A stretch of DNA of 43,419 nucleotides from Elizabethkingia occulta (GCF_002023715.1 NZ_MAHX01000003.1:1-43419), one strand, 5' to 3'; counted from the stretch's first letter, positions 1-8,453 are shown. A program made the numbers and translations. The notes: a model not told the origin generated them from the sequence alone.

Positions 1-22
1 ACTCTGAGCGTAGTCGAAGAGT
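1..22. repeat. Short dispersed-type imperfect inverted repeat
   Basis: The window opens with a 22-base element whose ends ACTCT and AGAGT are complementary and whose core reads TGAGCGTAGTCGAAG. From memory, closely similar short words occur as intergenic repeats in many bacterial genomes. It lies outside any gene I can define. The copy may be cut by the window edge. Confidence 0.5.
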
Positions 23-64
23 ATTTTGATAATCTATTATTGAATTAGATCAAATAATTTATTA

Positions 65-94
65 GCCTTGGTAAGGTTCTATCTTGACAAGGCT
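65..94. repeat. Degenerate CCTTG/CAAGG inverted repeat
   Basis: Two roughly 14-base half units lie head to head. The outer arms are GCCTTG (65-70) and CAAGGC (88-93). Each half resembles the palindrome AACCTTGTCAAGGTT that is found intact twice at 19677-19724. It sits just past the terminator of the DUF1349 gene, so it could act as extra hairpin structure or be a relic of a mobile repeat. Confidence 0.45.
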
Positions 95-104
95 TTATAA
101 GAAA

Positions 105-127
105 AAGAGATCTTTTAAAGACCTCTT
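105..127 (-). terminator. Intrinsic terminator of the DUF1349 gene
   Basis: Read on the minus strand, a 10-bp stem (AAGAGGTCTT pairing with AAGATCTCTT through one G-U pair) with a 3-nt loop is followed by a T-rich tract. It lies about 35 bases past the stop codon of the gene at 163-813. Confidence 0.75.
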
Positions 128-162
128 CCCCTTATTTATTGTATGAAAAAAGAATAATATAA

Positions 163-813
163 TTATTCCTGATTTTCCTTTAACCATTTTAATCTTCTCT
201 GATCCGGAAGATGCTTTACACTAAAGTTTTCAAATTTTGCAAGGAACCCTTTACCATCCGGACTGGCGCCCATTAAGCCAACCATAACCGGAGTATTGTC
301 CTGTAGATAGGCATTACGCATTAGCTGGTAGCTTTTATCATCAAAAGAATAATAAATTTCTACAGCATCCAGCCTTCTTACAGCTTTTATCCAGATATAC
401 GAAAGACTTTTATCCAGACTAATCATACTCCAGTCGCTTGTTTTATGTGTGACAACACTACTGATGTTGTATTTGCCATCCACAAACTCAATACCGGTTT
501 TTATGTAATTTTCTTTATCAATGCGCAGCATTAATCCGGCTTGATCAAATCTTTCTTTGTAGTCTCCTGTAATTTTCACTTTTACTTCAAATTCACCGCC
601 ATAAATTCCATAGTAGAAAGGAGCATCGTCTACCGTAAATCCATAATGAGATATTCGCCAGTAATCGCTTTGCGGAGTTACGAACATCTGAAGGCTATTA
701 TTTTTAATCTCCCATTTTTCAGGTTCATTAAACCACTGAAGCTTTTCTATTTTTTGGGCAGAAACCTGTTGTAGCGTTATGCTGCCAATCATAAACAATA
801 ATAGTTTTCGCAT
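163..813 (-). CDS. Exported DUF1349-domain protein
   Basis: This 216-residue protein begins with a classical signal peptide: MRK, a hydrophobic stretch, then VSAQ near residue 20, so it is probably periplasmic or surface-exposed. The rest resembles the DUF1349 family, a concanavalin-like beta-sandwich related to yeast Ree1. The recognisable stretches are GLMLRIDKENYIKTGIEF and the alternating YISSV/TSDWS strands near residues 90-130. Family members are small sugar-binding-like proteins of unknown biochemical role, so no substrate is claimed. The gene stands alone, with its own promoter (849-856) and terminator (105-127), and is divergent from the LuxR-type regulator. That regulator is a plausible but unproven controller of this gene. 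Confidence 0.8.
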   Translation of the reverse strand: MRKLLLFMIGSITLQQVSAQKIEKLQWFNEPEKWEIKNNSLQMFVTPQSDYWRISHYGFTVDDAPFYYGIYGGEFEVKVKITGDYKERFDQAGLMLRIDKENYIKTGIEFVDGKYNISSVVTHKTSDWSMISLDKSLSYIWIKAVRRLDAVEIYYSFDDKSYQLMRNAYLQDNTPVMVGLMGASPDGKGFLAKFENFSVKHLPDQRRLKWLKENQE

Positions 814-840
814 ATTGATGTTGTTTTTAGCTTAATTGAT

Positions 841-848
841 TATTTTCG
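841..848 (+). promoter_or_regulatory. Promoter -7 element for the LuxR-type regulator
   Basis: TATTTTCG is a one-base variant of the Bacteroidota -7 consensus TAnnTTTG. A TTG at 821-823 lies 17 bases upstream as a candidate -33 element. The element abuts the -7 element of the divergent promoter without a gap, so only one polymerase could bind at a time. Confidence 0.5.
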
Positions 849-856
849 CAAAGCTA
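849..856 (-). promoter_or_regulatory. Promoter of the DUF1349 gene
   Basis: On the minus strand, TAGCTTTG matches TAnnTTTG exactly. A TTG (complement of 877-879) lies 20 bases upstream, which is good -33/-7 spacing for a Bacteroidota primary-sigma promoter. The predicted leader is about 30 bases. Confidence 0.65.
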
Positions 857-899
857 TAATACACCAACATAGGTAGCAATACTGATTAATAGCCATTTT

Positions 900-1664
900 A
901 TGGAAGATAATATAGGTACTACTTTAAATGAACAGCTGCTTCAGCAGAACTTTGGTAATGAAAACAATCCGGAAGCCCAATTATTAGCAGGTCAGGAAAT
1001 TGCAAAGGCATATATACAAACAGAAAATGCAATTGCTGTACTCAGTGATGTTGTATCAGATAAAAGTTATATCTATTATGGAAGTATGGCTGCCATATTA
1101 GGATTTACAAAAGAAAATTCGGAAATAGCTTCTATATGGGAAAAAGATGTACTGGAGAGAATTCATCCGAATGACCTTACTGAAAAATACCGAATGGAGC
1201 TGTACTTTTTTCATTTTTTGAAAGGCATTGCGAAGGATCACAGAAGAGATTATCATGTTTCCAGTACTGTACGGATGAAAGCTTCTCAGGGAAATTATTT
1301 GTCAGTCTGGCATCGTATATTCTACATTAACAGTACACTTAATGGAAGTATAGGTTTAGTGTTATGCCTTTACAGCTTTTCATCATATCCCGGACAAAAC
1401 TCTTATGAAGGAATGATTGTAAATACTGCTACCGGGGAAATTGTGAAAACCAGTAAACCCGAATTAGATAATATTTTGTCGGAACGGGAAAAAGAGATTC
1501 TGACATTTATAAAAAACGGTAAGCTGAGCAAAGAAATTGCTGCTGAATTATCTATAAGTCTGCATACTGTTAACCGTCATCGTCAGAATATTCTGGAAAA
1601 GCTTCATGTAAATAATTCTTTTGAAGCTTGTTATAAAGCAGAGTGTCTCGGGTGGATTAGTTAA
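900..1664 (+). CDS. LuxR-family (GerE-type HTH) transcriptional regulator
   Basis: This is a 254-residue cytoplasmic DNA-binding protein. The C-terminal quarter, from L193-S194 (LSEREKEIL), is a textbook LuxR/GerE helix-turn-helix, with KEIAAELSISLHTVNRHRQN as the recognition region. The N-terminal part (residues about 40-175) looks like a PAS-type sensor, with fold-like stretches such as IYYGSMAAILGFTKEN and an IHPND segment. No phospho-acceptor receiver domain is visible. Similar PAS-HTH proteins are common in Chryseobacterium-type genomes and their ligands are mostly unknown. The stop codon overlaps the stop of the convergent gene by four bases (TTAA at 1661-1664). A target gene cannot be deduced beyond the divergent DUF1349 gene. 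Confidence 0.85.
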   Translation: MEDNIGTTLNEQLLQQNFGNENNPEAQLLAGQEIAKAYIQTENAIAVLSDVVSDKSYIYYGSMAAILGFTKENSEIASIWEKDVLERIHPNDLTEKYRMELYFFHFLKGIAKDHRRDYHVSSTVRMKASQGNYLSVWHRIFYINSTLNGSIGLVLCLYSFSSYPGQNSYEGMIVNTATGEIVKTSKPELDNILSEREKEILTFIKNGKLSKEIAAELSISLHTVNRHRQNILEKLHVNNSFEACYKAECLGWIS

Positions 1665-2200
1665 GAAAAAGCTGTATAGAGAATATATTCCATATTTTTT
1701 TTGAAATAAGCTTTTTTTTCAAAATTTGGTTTTCCAAAGAAAGGATCTAACTGATCAGCAGGTGTAAGAATTGTACTTGTTTTCATACCGAGATTTGCCA
1801 TCCCCACAAATATTTTAGTTTTTTTGCCATCCTTCTCTAAAAACAGCAGATAAGAATAATCGGTATTATTTCTTATTTCCAGTTTTTCAATATTTTCATA
1901 AAGCACTGCACGATTAATATTTTTAGATGAGATAACAATCTGTTTATCTTCAAAATGAATCCTAAAATTACTGGCGAGAAGCTTTTTGAAAAGAAAAGAA
2001 ATAATAAAGAAAACAATAATTGCACTAATACCCATTATCATAATACCTACAGCTCTGGGTATTTTGTTTAGCTGATAGCTAATAACAATAGTCATGAATA
2101 TTGTAGGGATAAGAAATATTGACAATATGATGAAAAATATAGACAGTCGGTACTGACATTGTATCATTCCCCTAAAGTTTAAAGTAATATTCTCATTCAT
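1661..2200 (-). CDS. Hypothetical membrane protein with two TM helices and a PH-like tail
   Basis: I do not recognise this 179-residue protein by name. It has two strong transmembrane segments near residues 20-43 and 51-72, separated by a short NKIPRA loop. A soluble C-terminal half follows, whose alternating strands (FRIHFEDKQIVISSKNI, then IEKLEIRN) recall bacterial PH-like domains. That fold assignment is only a guess. The gene converges on the LuxR-type regulator, sharing the TTAA at the stops. It lies 52 bases downstream of a second small membrane protein on the same strand, so the two are probably co-transcribed. Base composition is AT-rich like the flanking genes. Confidence 0.7.
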   Translation of the reverse strand: MNENITLNFRGMIQCQYRLSIFFIILSIFLIPTIFMTIVISYQLNKIPRAVGIMIMGISAIIVFFIISFLFKKLLASNFRIHFEDKQIVISSKNINRAVLYENIEKLEIRNNTDYSYLLFLEKDGKKTKIFVGMANLGMKTSTILTPADQLDPFFGKPNFEKKAYFKKNMEYILYTAFS

Positions 2201-2252
2201 AACTTTTAAAATAATAAGAGTAAAACTACTTCTTTTTGAATAAATATCAGGA

Positions 2253-2552
2253 TTAATTAATCAAATCTAGGAAAACAATAATAATAACTGAAATAGCTAA
2301 TGCAGTTAATGCAATAATAAAAAATAAGTCAGCAATCCGTTCGAATTTATAAGCTTTTTTCTCTGATTCTGTACGTATGGCAAGAAAAGATAGGATGCAA
2401 CTAGCCATTAAAAGCAAACTTGCAACTGCTGCAAAATCATCCAAATAGGTGCCTTTGGACAGTTTTGCGACTTTTAATGAAGTAATAATTACTAAACAAA
2501 ACCCCAAAAGATTTGAGGATGTGTTAAGAATATGTGGTGATTTTCTTTTCAT
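2253..2552 (-). CDS. Small three-helix membrane protein of unknown function
   Basis: A 99-residue protein with three hydrophobic segments, at about 13-30, 40-58 and 73-96. A charged linker (RTESEKKAYKFERIAD) separates the second and third. No catalytic motif is visible and I do not recognise the family. It precedes the 179-residue membrane protein on the same strand with a 52-base gap, which suggests a two-gene unit. A clear TAnnTTTG promoter was not found upstream. It is accepted as a gene because of its length, its hydrophobic patterning and the lack of a competing frame. Confidence 0.6.
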   Translation of the reverse strand: MKRKSPHILNTSSNLLGFCLVIITSLKVAKLSKGTYLDDFAAVASLLLMASCILSFLAIRTESEKKAYKFERIADLFFIIALTALAISVIIIVFLDLIN

Positions 2553-2650
2553 TACTAAAGCTGTCGTTTTTTTTAACTAATTTATGTAAATAAGCATTAC
2601 GAGGGAGTTTTTTAATAAATTTTATGATAAATAAATAAATACTAAATTCT

Positions 2651-2658
2651 TATATTTG
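2651..2658 (+). promoter_or_regulatory. Promoter -7 element of the E1 gene
   Basis: TATATTTG is an exact TAnnTTTG match, 15 bases before the ATG at 2674. It predicts a very short leader of roughly ten bases. No convincing TTG was found at the -33 position. Confidence 0.55.
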
Positions 2659-2673
2659 TAAAAATGCTTTACA

Positions 2674-5112
2674 ATGGAAGTTACAGATATTGAAACATCA
2701 CAGGTTACTTTTGAAGATTTCAAAAAACAAATACTTGCGGATTACAAACTAGGCAGAGTTTCAAGAGAAATGAGCCTTTTAGGGAGGAGAGAGGTATTAA
2801 CCGGAAAAGCCAAGTTTGGGATTTTCGGAGACGGAAAAGAGCTTCCTCAGCTAGCAATGTCCAGGGTATTCAGAGACGGAGACTTCAGATCGGGGTACTA
2901 CCGTGATCAGACTTTTGCGATGGCAATTCATGCATTAACACCAGAAAGCTTCTTTGCTTCTTTATATGCAGATACAGATGTGGAAAGAGATCCGGCATCT
3001 GCGGGGAGACAAATGAATGGCCACTTTGCTACAAGATCTTTAAATGAAGATGGTAGCTGGAAGGATCTAACCAAAATGAAAAACATTAGCTCGGATATTT
3101 CTACTACAGCAGGGCAGATGCCTCGTTTATTAGGACTTGCTCAGGCTTCTAATTATTATAAAAATCATACTTATCCGGGATCGGAAAAATTTTCTAAGGA
3201 AGGAAACGAAGTTGCTTTTGGTACCATTGGAGATGCCTCCACAGCTGAAGGTCATTTCTGGGAAACTATTAATGCTGCAGGAGCATTACAGGTTCCTATG
3301 ATTATGTCTATCTGGGATGATGGTTACGGAATCTCAGTGCCAACTAAAAACCAGAGAGCAAAAGAGGATATGACAGAAATGCTGTCAGGATTCCAGAGAA
3401 AAGAAGGGGAAAATCAAGGTTTCGAGCTTATTCAGGTGAAAGCTTGGGATTATCCTGCATTACAGGACGCATATACTAAAGCAGAGCATTTTGCAAGAGT
3501 AGAAAGAGTACCGGTAATTATACACGTTATTGAAGTTACACAGCCACAAGGGCACTCTACATCAGGTTCTCATGAACGTTATAAATCTCCGGAAAGATTG
3601 CAATGGGAGCAGGAGCATGATGGGCTGAAAAAATTCCGTGAGTGGATTCTGAACTATGAAATTGAAGGTGAAGAAGGAACAATGATACTGGCTTCTGAAG
3701 AAGAATTAGATCTTATCGACAAAGAAGCTAAGAAAGAAGCTAAAGATGCACAGAAGAAAGCATGGGATATATATCAGGGAACAATTGTTTCTTTAAAGGA
3801 TAAAGCATTACCAGCAGTAGAAAAATTAGCTGCTGTATCTGCAAATTCTACAGGGGTAAATGAGGAAATAGAAAAATTCAAATCACTTATTACTATTGCT
3901 AAAAAAGAAGTTTTCCATTTACTAAGAAGATCTCTATGGGTAACAAGAGGTGAAAATTCTGCAGAACGTCAGGCTGTAAAAAATATATTAAATGAATTAA
4001 CAGCTGTAGAAAGAGATAATTATTCATCTCATCTGTACAGTGAATCAGAATGGCAGGCTGTAAACGTTCCGGAAGTTAAACCAACTTATGCAGATGATGC
4101 TGAAATGGTGGACGGAAGAGTTGTGATAAGAGATAACTTTGATAAAATATTAGCAAAATATCCTGAATTCCTAATTTTTGGTGAAGACAGTGGAAATATT
4201 GGAGATGTAAACCAGGGATTGGAAGGACTTCAGGAAAAATACGGAGCAGATCGTGTTGCCGATACAGGTATTCGTGAAGCTACAATATTAGGGCAGGGCA
4301 TTGGTCTTGCTATGAGAGGACTTCGTCCTGTAGCAGAGATTCAGTATCTTGATTATCTGCTTTACTGTATTCAGGGAATGAGTGATGATCTGGCAACAGT
4401 ACATTACCGTACAAAAGGAGGCCAAAAAGCTCCGGTTATTGTACGTACAAGAGGACACCGTTTAGAAGGAATCTGGCATTCTGGATCGCCAATGGCAGGA
4501 ATTCTGAATTTGGTAAAAGGAATTCATGTGTTAGTACCAAGAAACCTTACCAAAGCTGCAGGGTTTTATAATACGATGTTGCAGTCGGATGAACCTTCTT
4601 TGATTATTGAAACTCTGAACGGATATCGTCTGAAAGAAAAACTACCAAACAATTTAGGAGAGTTCACTGTACCAGTAGGAAAAGTAGAAATTACAAAAGA
4701 TGGAACTGACGCTACAGTAGTAACTTACGGTTCTACATGGAGAATTGTAATGGAAGCTGCTGCAGAATTAGAAAAACTTGGCGTGAATATTGAAGTAATA
4801 GATATTCAATCATTGATGCCGTTTGATATATCTGAAGATATTCTGGAAAGTGTGAAAAGGACAAACCGTTTGGTAGTAGTAGATGAAGATGTACAGGGAG
4901 GTGCAACAGCCTTTATTCTCCAGCAAGTTCTGGAAAAACAAAAAGCCTTCAGATATCTGGATTCAGAACCATTAACTATTGCTGCGCAGGATCACAGACC
5001 AGCATATGCTTCAGACGGAGATTATTTCTCTAAGCCTTCGGCAGATGATGTAGTGGAGAAAATTTACGCACTTGTGCGTGAATCTAATCCAGCAAAATAT
5101 CCAGAGATTTAA
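2674..5112 (+). CDS. Fused alpha/beta E1 component of a 2-oxoacid dehydrogenase (thiamine-diphosphate dependent)
   Basis: This 812-residue protein joins the alpha and beta E1 subunits, which are separate chains in many bacteria. It should decarboxylate a 2-oxoacid, probably a branched-chain one, and pass the acyl group to E2 lipoyl domains. Residues about 30-330 are the alpha-like ThDP domain. The diphosphate motif begins at G186 (GDASTAEGHFWE) and ends at W214-D215-D216. This differs from the usual GDG...NN pattern, but as far as I recall it fits the Bacteroidota fused subfamily. A charged linker (about 345-460) leads to the beta-like pyrimidine and C-terminal transketolase domains (about 475-805), with DTGIREATILGQGIGLAMRG and VVVDEDVQGG. 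The E3 gene lies 1 kb downstream. No E2 gene is in the window, so the exact substrate is not fixed by context. Confidence 0.88.
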   Translation: MEVTDIETSQVTFEDFKKQILADYKLGRVSREMSLLGRREVLTGKAKFGIFGDGKELPQLAMSRVFRDGDFRSGYYRDQTFAMAIHALTPESFFASLYADTDVERDPASAGRQMNGHFATRSLNEDGSWKDLTKMKNISSDISTTAGQMPRLLGLAQASNYYKNHTYPGSEKFSKEGNEVAFGTIGDASTAEGHFWETINAAGALQVPMIMSIWDDGYGISVPTKNQRAKEDMTEMLSGFQRKEGENQGFELIQVKAWDYPALQDAYTKAEHFARVERVPVIIHVIEVTQPQGHSTSGSHERYKSPERLQWEQEHDGLKKFREWILNYEIEGEEGTMILASEEELDLIDKEAKKEAKDAQKKAWDIYQGTIVSLKDKALPAVEKLAAVSANSTGVNEEIEKFKSLITIAKKEVFHLLRRSLWVTRGENSAERQAVKNILNELTAVERDNYSSHLYSESEWQAVNVPEVKPTYADDAEMVDGRVVIRDNFDKILAKYPEFLIFGEDSGNIGDVNQGLEGLQEKYGADRVADTGIREATILGQGIGLAMRGLRPVAEIQYLDYLLYCIQGMSDDLATVHYRTKGGQKAPVIVRTRGHRLEGIWHSGSPMAGILNLVKGIHVLVPRNLTKAAGFYNTMLQSDEPSLIIETLNGYRLKEKLPNNLGEFTVPVGKVEITKDGTDATVVTYGSTWRIVMEAAAELEKLGVNIEVIDIQSLMPFDISEDILESVKRTNRLVVVDEDVQGGATAFILQQVLEKQKAFRYLDSEPLTIAAQDHRPAYASDGDYFSKPSADDVVEKIYALVRESNPAKYPEI

Positions 5113-5126
5113 TAAAATATTTTATT

Positions 5127-5957
5127 ATGAATAATGTATTGAAATTTGTTTTAGCAGGTGGTTTAGGGTTAGCATTAACTTCATGCGGAACTCAGAAAAA
5201 GTTAGAAGCATTACAAACAGATTATCAGAAGTGTCTCAGTGATTCAGGGCAGAAAGAAAGCCTTATTCAAAGTCAGAAAGTAAGAGTTTCTTCATTGGAA
5301 GAGCAAATTAATTTGCTTAAAAACCAAAATAGTATCTTACAGGAAAGTCTAAAAGATTGTGCAACCAACAGCAACAAAGGGTCTATGAATATAGAGAAGC
5401 TGATTGGACAGATCAAAGAATCTCAGGATTATATCAAGAGATTACAGGATGCAAGATCTAAGCAAGACTCTCTGAATATTGCAATATCCAACAAACTGAA
5501 GAGATCTCTTGATAATATCAATGATCAGGATATCGATATTAAAGTCCAGAAAGGTGTTGTATTCATTTCATTATCTGATAAAATGCTATATAAATCTGGT
5601 AGCTACGAGATTTTACCTACAGCCGAGACTGTATTAGAGAAAGTGGCGCGTGTAATCAATGATTATAGTGACTATGATGTGATGGTTGAAGGACATACTG
5701 ATACAGATCCAATGAAGCCGAATGCATTAATCAGAGATAACTGGGATTTGTCTGCATTGCGTGCAACTTCAGTTGTAAGAATGCTTCAGACTAAATTCGG
5801 AGTTAACCCATCCAGAATGACAGCCGGAGGACGCTCAGAATACGTTCCTAAAACTGATAACAATACGCCGATGGGCAAATCTGAAAACAGAAGGACAGAA
5901 ATTATCGTTCTTCCTAAATTAGACCAGTTCATGCAACTATTGGAAGCAAAAAGATAA
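5127..5957 (+). CDS. OmpA/MotB-family peptidoglycan-associated lipoprotein
   Basis: This 276-residue outer-membrane lipoprotein has a type II signal peptide ending in a LTSC lipobox, with the lipidated cysteine at C20. Residues about 22-135 are a heptad-rich coiled-coil linker. Residues about 140-270 form an OmpA C-terminal domain that binds meso-diaminopimelate peptidoglycan. Its family landmarks are GHTD (189-192), NWDLSALRA, GRSEYVP and the NRR (254-256). The role is to tether the outer membrane to the cell wall. The start codon is only 14 bases after the E1 stop and no promoter is visible in between, so it is probably read from the E1 transcript, an unusual pairing. A strong terminator follows at 5976-6009. 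Confidence 0.9.
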   Translation: MNNVLKFVLAGGLGLALTSCGTQKKLEALQTDYQKCLSDSGQKESLIQSQKVRVSSLEEQINLLKNQNSILQESLKDCATNSNKGSMNIEKLIGQIKESQDYIKRLQDARSKQDSLNIAISNKLKRSLDNINDQDIDIKVQKGVVFISLSDKMLYKSGSYEILPTAETVLEKVARVINDYSDYDVMVEGHTDTDPMKPNALIRDNWDLSALRATSVVRMLQTKFGVNPSRMTAGGRSEYVPKTDNNTPMGKSENRRTEIIVLPKLDQFMQLLEAKR

Positions 5958-5975
5958 AATTGTAAATTCCTTATA

Positions 5976-6009
5976 AAAGCCTGTTTCAATAACTGAAACA
6001 GGCTTTTTT
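5976..6009 (+). terminator. Intrinsic terminator after the OmpA-type gene
   Basis: A perfect 13-bp stem (AAAGCCTGTTTCA with TGAAACAGGCTTT) with a 5-nt loop runs into six Ts. It ends the E1-OmpA transcription unit. Confidence 0.9.
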
Positions 6010-6140
6010 ATTAACTATTGAATTGAGACATAAAGTATTGCCCGCTCTAGGGTATATTCTCTTTTTGCAAAATCTGTAATAAGCTGTTTATTCTCATTTG
6101 TTCGTTTTTAGTTTCGCTATTTTTTTCACAATCTTTTTCG

Positions 6141-6148
6141 TAAATTCG
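6141..6148 (+). promoter_or_regulatory. Candidate -7 element of lpd
   Basis: TAAATTCG differs by one base from TAnnTTTG and lies 17 bases before the ATG. A clear TTG at the expected -33 distance is missing, so support is moderate. Confidence 0.4.
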
Positions 6149-6165
6149 CAATAAAATTTTTTCCA

Positions 6166-7554
6166 ATGAATTACGATATTATTGTTATAGGAAGTGGACC
6201 TGGTGGTTATGTTACTGCAATCAGAGCTTCCCAATTGGGTTTCAAAACTGCAATTATAGAGAAAGAGAATCTTGGTGGTATCTGCCTTAACTGGGGTTGT
6301 ATTCCAACAAAAGCTTTATTGAAGTCTGCACAGGTTTTCAAATATATAGAACATGCTGAAGAATATGGTCTTAATAAAGTAGAGCCTAGTTTTGAATTCC
6401 CGAACATCATCCAGAGAAGCCGTGGCGTTGCTAACAAAATGAGCAAGGGTATCGAATTCTTGATGAAGAAAAATAAAATCGATGTAATCTTAGGTACGGC
6501 AAAAGTATTACCTGGCAAGAAAGTAGAAGTTACAGATGCTGAAGGTAAAAAGCAAACTTATGCAGGTCAGAATATTATTTTAGCAACTGGTGCACGTTCC
6601 CGTGAATTGCCAAACCTTCCTCAGGATGGTAAAAAAGTAATCGGTTACCGTCAGGCACTTAGCCTACCAGAGCAACCAAAATCTATGATTGTAGTAGGTT
6701 CTGGAGCTATTGGTGTTGAGTTCGCTTATTTCTATTCAAGTCTGGGAACTAAAGTTACTGTAGTAGAATTCTTACCAAACATCGTTCCTTTAGAAGATGA
6801 AGAAGTATCTAAGCACTTAGAGAAATCATTGAAAAAAGCAGGAATCGAGGTAATGACAAATTCTTCTGTTGAAAGCGTAGATACAACAGGAGAGGGTGTA
6901 AAAGCTAAAGTAAAAACGGCTAAAGGTGAAGTTATCCTTGAAGCAGATGTTGTACTTTCTGCAGTAGGTATTCAGGCAAATCTTGAAAATATCGGACTTG
7001 AAGAAGTTGGTATTAAAACAGATAAAGGAAGAGTTTTAGTAAACGAATGGTATCAGACAAATGTACCGGGTTACTATGCAATCGGAGATATTATCCCTAC
7101 CCAGGCACTAGCTCACGTAGCATCTGCTGAAGGTATTACTTGTGTAGAGAAAATTAAAGGAATGCATGTAGATAAAATCGACTATGGTAATATTCCTGGT
7201 TGTACTTACTGTCTTCCTGAAATTGCATCAGTTGGTTTAACAGAAAAACAAGCTAAAGAAAAAGGCTACGAAATAAAAGTAGGTAAGTTCCCGTTCTCAG
7301 CTAGTGGTAAAGCTACGGCAAATGGTGATACTGATGGTTTCATAAAAGTAATTTTCGATGCGAAATATGGTGAATGGTTAGGTTGTCATATGATTGGTAC
7401 AGGTGTTACTGAATTGGTAGCTGAAGCTGTTGTAGCAAGAAGATTAGAAACTACAGGTCATGAGATTATTAAATCTATCCACCCGCACCCAACATTATCT
7501 GAAGCGATAATGGAAGCGGTAGCAGCTGCTTATGGAGAAGTAATTCACATATAA
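6166..7554 (+). CDS. lpdA: Dihydrolipoyl dehydrogenase (E3)
   Basis: This 462-residue FAD flavoprotein reoxidises dihydrolipoamide on E2 (or the glycine-cleavage H protein) and reduces NAD. The FAD-binding GSGPGGY is at residues 9-15. The redox-active disulfide is C40/C45 in GGICLNWGCIPTK. The NAD-binding GSGAIGVEFA starts near G178. The C-terminal dimer-interface HPHPTLSE supplies the catalytic base at about H441. Length and motif order match the family exactly. It is separated from the E1 gene only by the OmpA-type lipoprotein. It has its own candidate promoter (6141-6148) and terminator (7591-7620), so it probably serves several complexes. Confidence 0.97.
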   Translation: MNYDIIVIGSGPGGYVTAIRASQLGFKTAIIEKENLGGICLNWGCIPTKALLKSAQVFKYIEHAEEYGLNKVEPSFEFPNIIQRSRGVANKMSKGIEFLMKKNKIDVILGTAKVLPGKKVEVTDAEGKKQTYAGQNIILATGARSRELPNLPQDGKKVIGYRQALSLPEQPKSMIVVGSGAIGVEFAYFYSSLGTKVTVVEFLPNIVPLEDEEVSKHLEKSLKKAGIEVMTNSSVESVDTTGEGVKAKVKTAKGEVILEADVVLSAVGIQANLENIGLEEVGIKTDKGRVLVNEWYQTNVPGYYAIGDIIPTQALAHVASAEGITCVEKIKGMHVDKIDYGNIPGCTYCLPEIASVGLTEKQAKEKGYEIKVGKFPFSASGKATANGDTDGFIKVIFDAKYGEWLGCHMIGTGVTELVAEAVVARRLETTGHEIIKSIHPHPTLSEAIMEAVAAAYGEVIHI

Positions 7555-7590
7555 TATAAACGTAATATAAATATTATGTGAAAAATAATT

Positions 7591-7620
7591 AAAATCCACA
7601 GCAACTGCTGTGGATTTTAT
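7591..7620 (+). terminator. Intrinsic terminator of lpdA
   Basis: A 13-bp inverted repeat (AAAATCCACAGCA with TGCTGTGGATTTT) is almost loopless on paper, so the real loop is the central AACT. It is followed by T-rich sequence. It lies 37 bases after the stop codon. Confidence 0.85.
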
Positions 7621-7658
7621 AATTTTATAAACCAAATTTTACAACACAAAATTATTAA

Positions 7659-8453
7659 ATGGAGTACAGAACAGGGCTCGTTCTTTCAGGAGGCGGAACT
7701 AAAGGCATTGCACATGCAGGAGTGCTGAAGTTTCTGGAAGAGAAGCAAATAAAAGTAGATGTTATTTCCGGTACATCGGCAGGCGCATTGGTTGGAGCAT
7801 TATATGCATATGGAAAGTCACCGGAAGATATTCTGGCTTTTTTCCAATCTGTCCATTTCTTCAACTGGAAGCATCTGGTATTTAACAAGCCGGGCATCGT
7901 AAGTTCAGATATTTTCAGAATTTACCTGGAACCGATCTTCGGAAATTCAAAAATAAAGGAAAGCAGAATTCCATTATTACTTACAGCTACAGACCTGGGA
8001 ACAGGAACTTTGCATGTGTTTGATGAAGATACTGAGGTAATAGATGCTATTATTTCTTCTGCAGCAATTCCGGGAGTTGCCACTCCTTATAGTATTAATG
8101 AGGAAATTTATTGTGACGGAGGTATTATTAATAATTTCCCCGCAGATTTATTAAACAATAAGGTAGAGAAAATGATAGGAGTATACCTTTCTCCTATGGA
8201 AAAGCTGAATCAGAATAAAATCAAGAGTATCCGCTCGGTTACTGAACGTGCTTTGGAAATATTACTTTACAGATCAGAACATCATAAGTTTGAGTTATGT
8301 GACTGGTTTATTCCATTGAACAAATTAAGTACTTACGGGAGATTTGAGACAAAAAAGCAACGGACTCAGGAAATATTTGATATTGGTTACATCTCTGCAC
8401 AGGATACCTTTGCAGAAAGCTTATTCTATCAGGATACAAAATCTATTATATAA
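7659..8453 (+). CDS. Patatin-like phospholipase
   Basis: This 264-residue cytoplasmic or membrane-associated serine hydrolase of the patatin family probably deacylates lipids. The oxyanion-hole loop SGGGTKG is at residues 10-16. The nucleophile is S40 in GTSAG. The dyad aspartate is D153 in CDGG, with all spacing normal for the RssA/YlbK subgroup of short bacterial patatins. No signal peptide is visible. The 3' end overlaps the convergent dgkA gene by 25 bases, so the two mRNAs are complementary at their ends. The physiological lipid substrate is not deducible from the sequence. Confidence 0.92.
   Translation: MEYRTGLVLSGGGTKGIAHAGVLKFLEEKQIKVDVISGTSAGALVGALYAYGKSPEDILAFFQSVHFFNWKHLVFNKPGIVSSDIFRIYLEPIFGNSKIKESRIPLLLTATDLGTGTLHVFDEDTEVIDAIISSAAIPGVATPYSINEEIYCDGGIINNFPADLLNNKVEKMIGVYLSPMEKLNQNKIKSIRSVTERALEILLYRSEHHKFELCDWFIPLNKLSTYGRFETKKQRTQEIFDIGYISAQDTFAESLFYQDTKSII

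Noticed and set aside
5958-6165. Riboswitch upstream of lpdA
   Set aside because: Apart from the upstream terminator, the stretch is unstructured and matches no riboswitch core I know.
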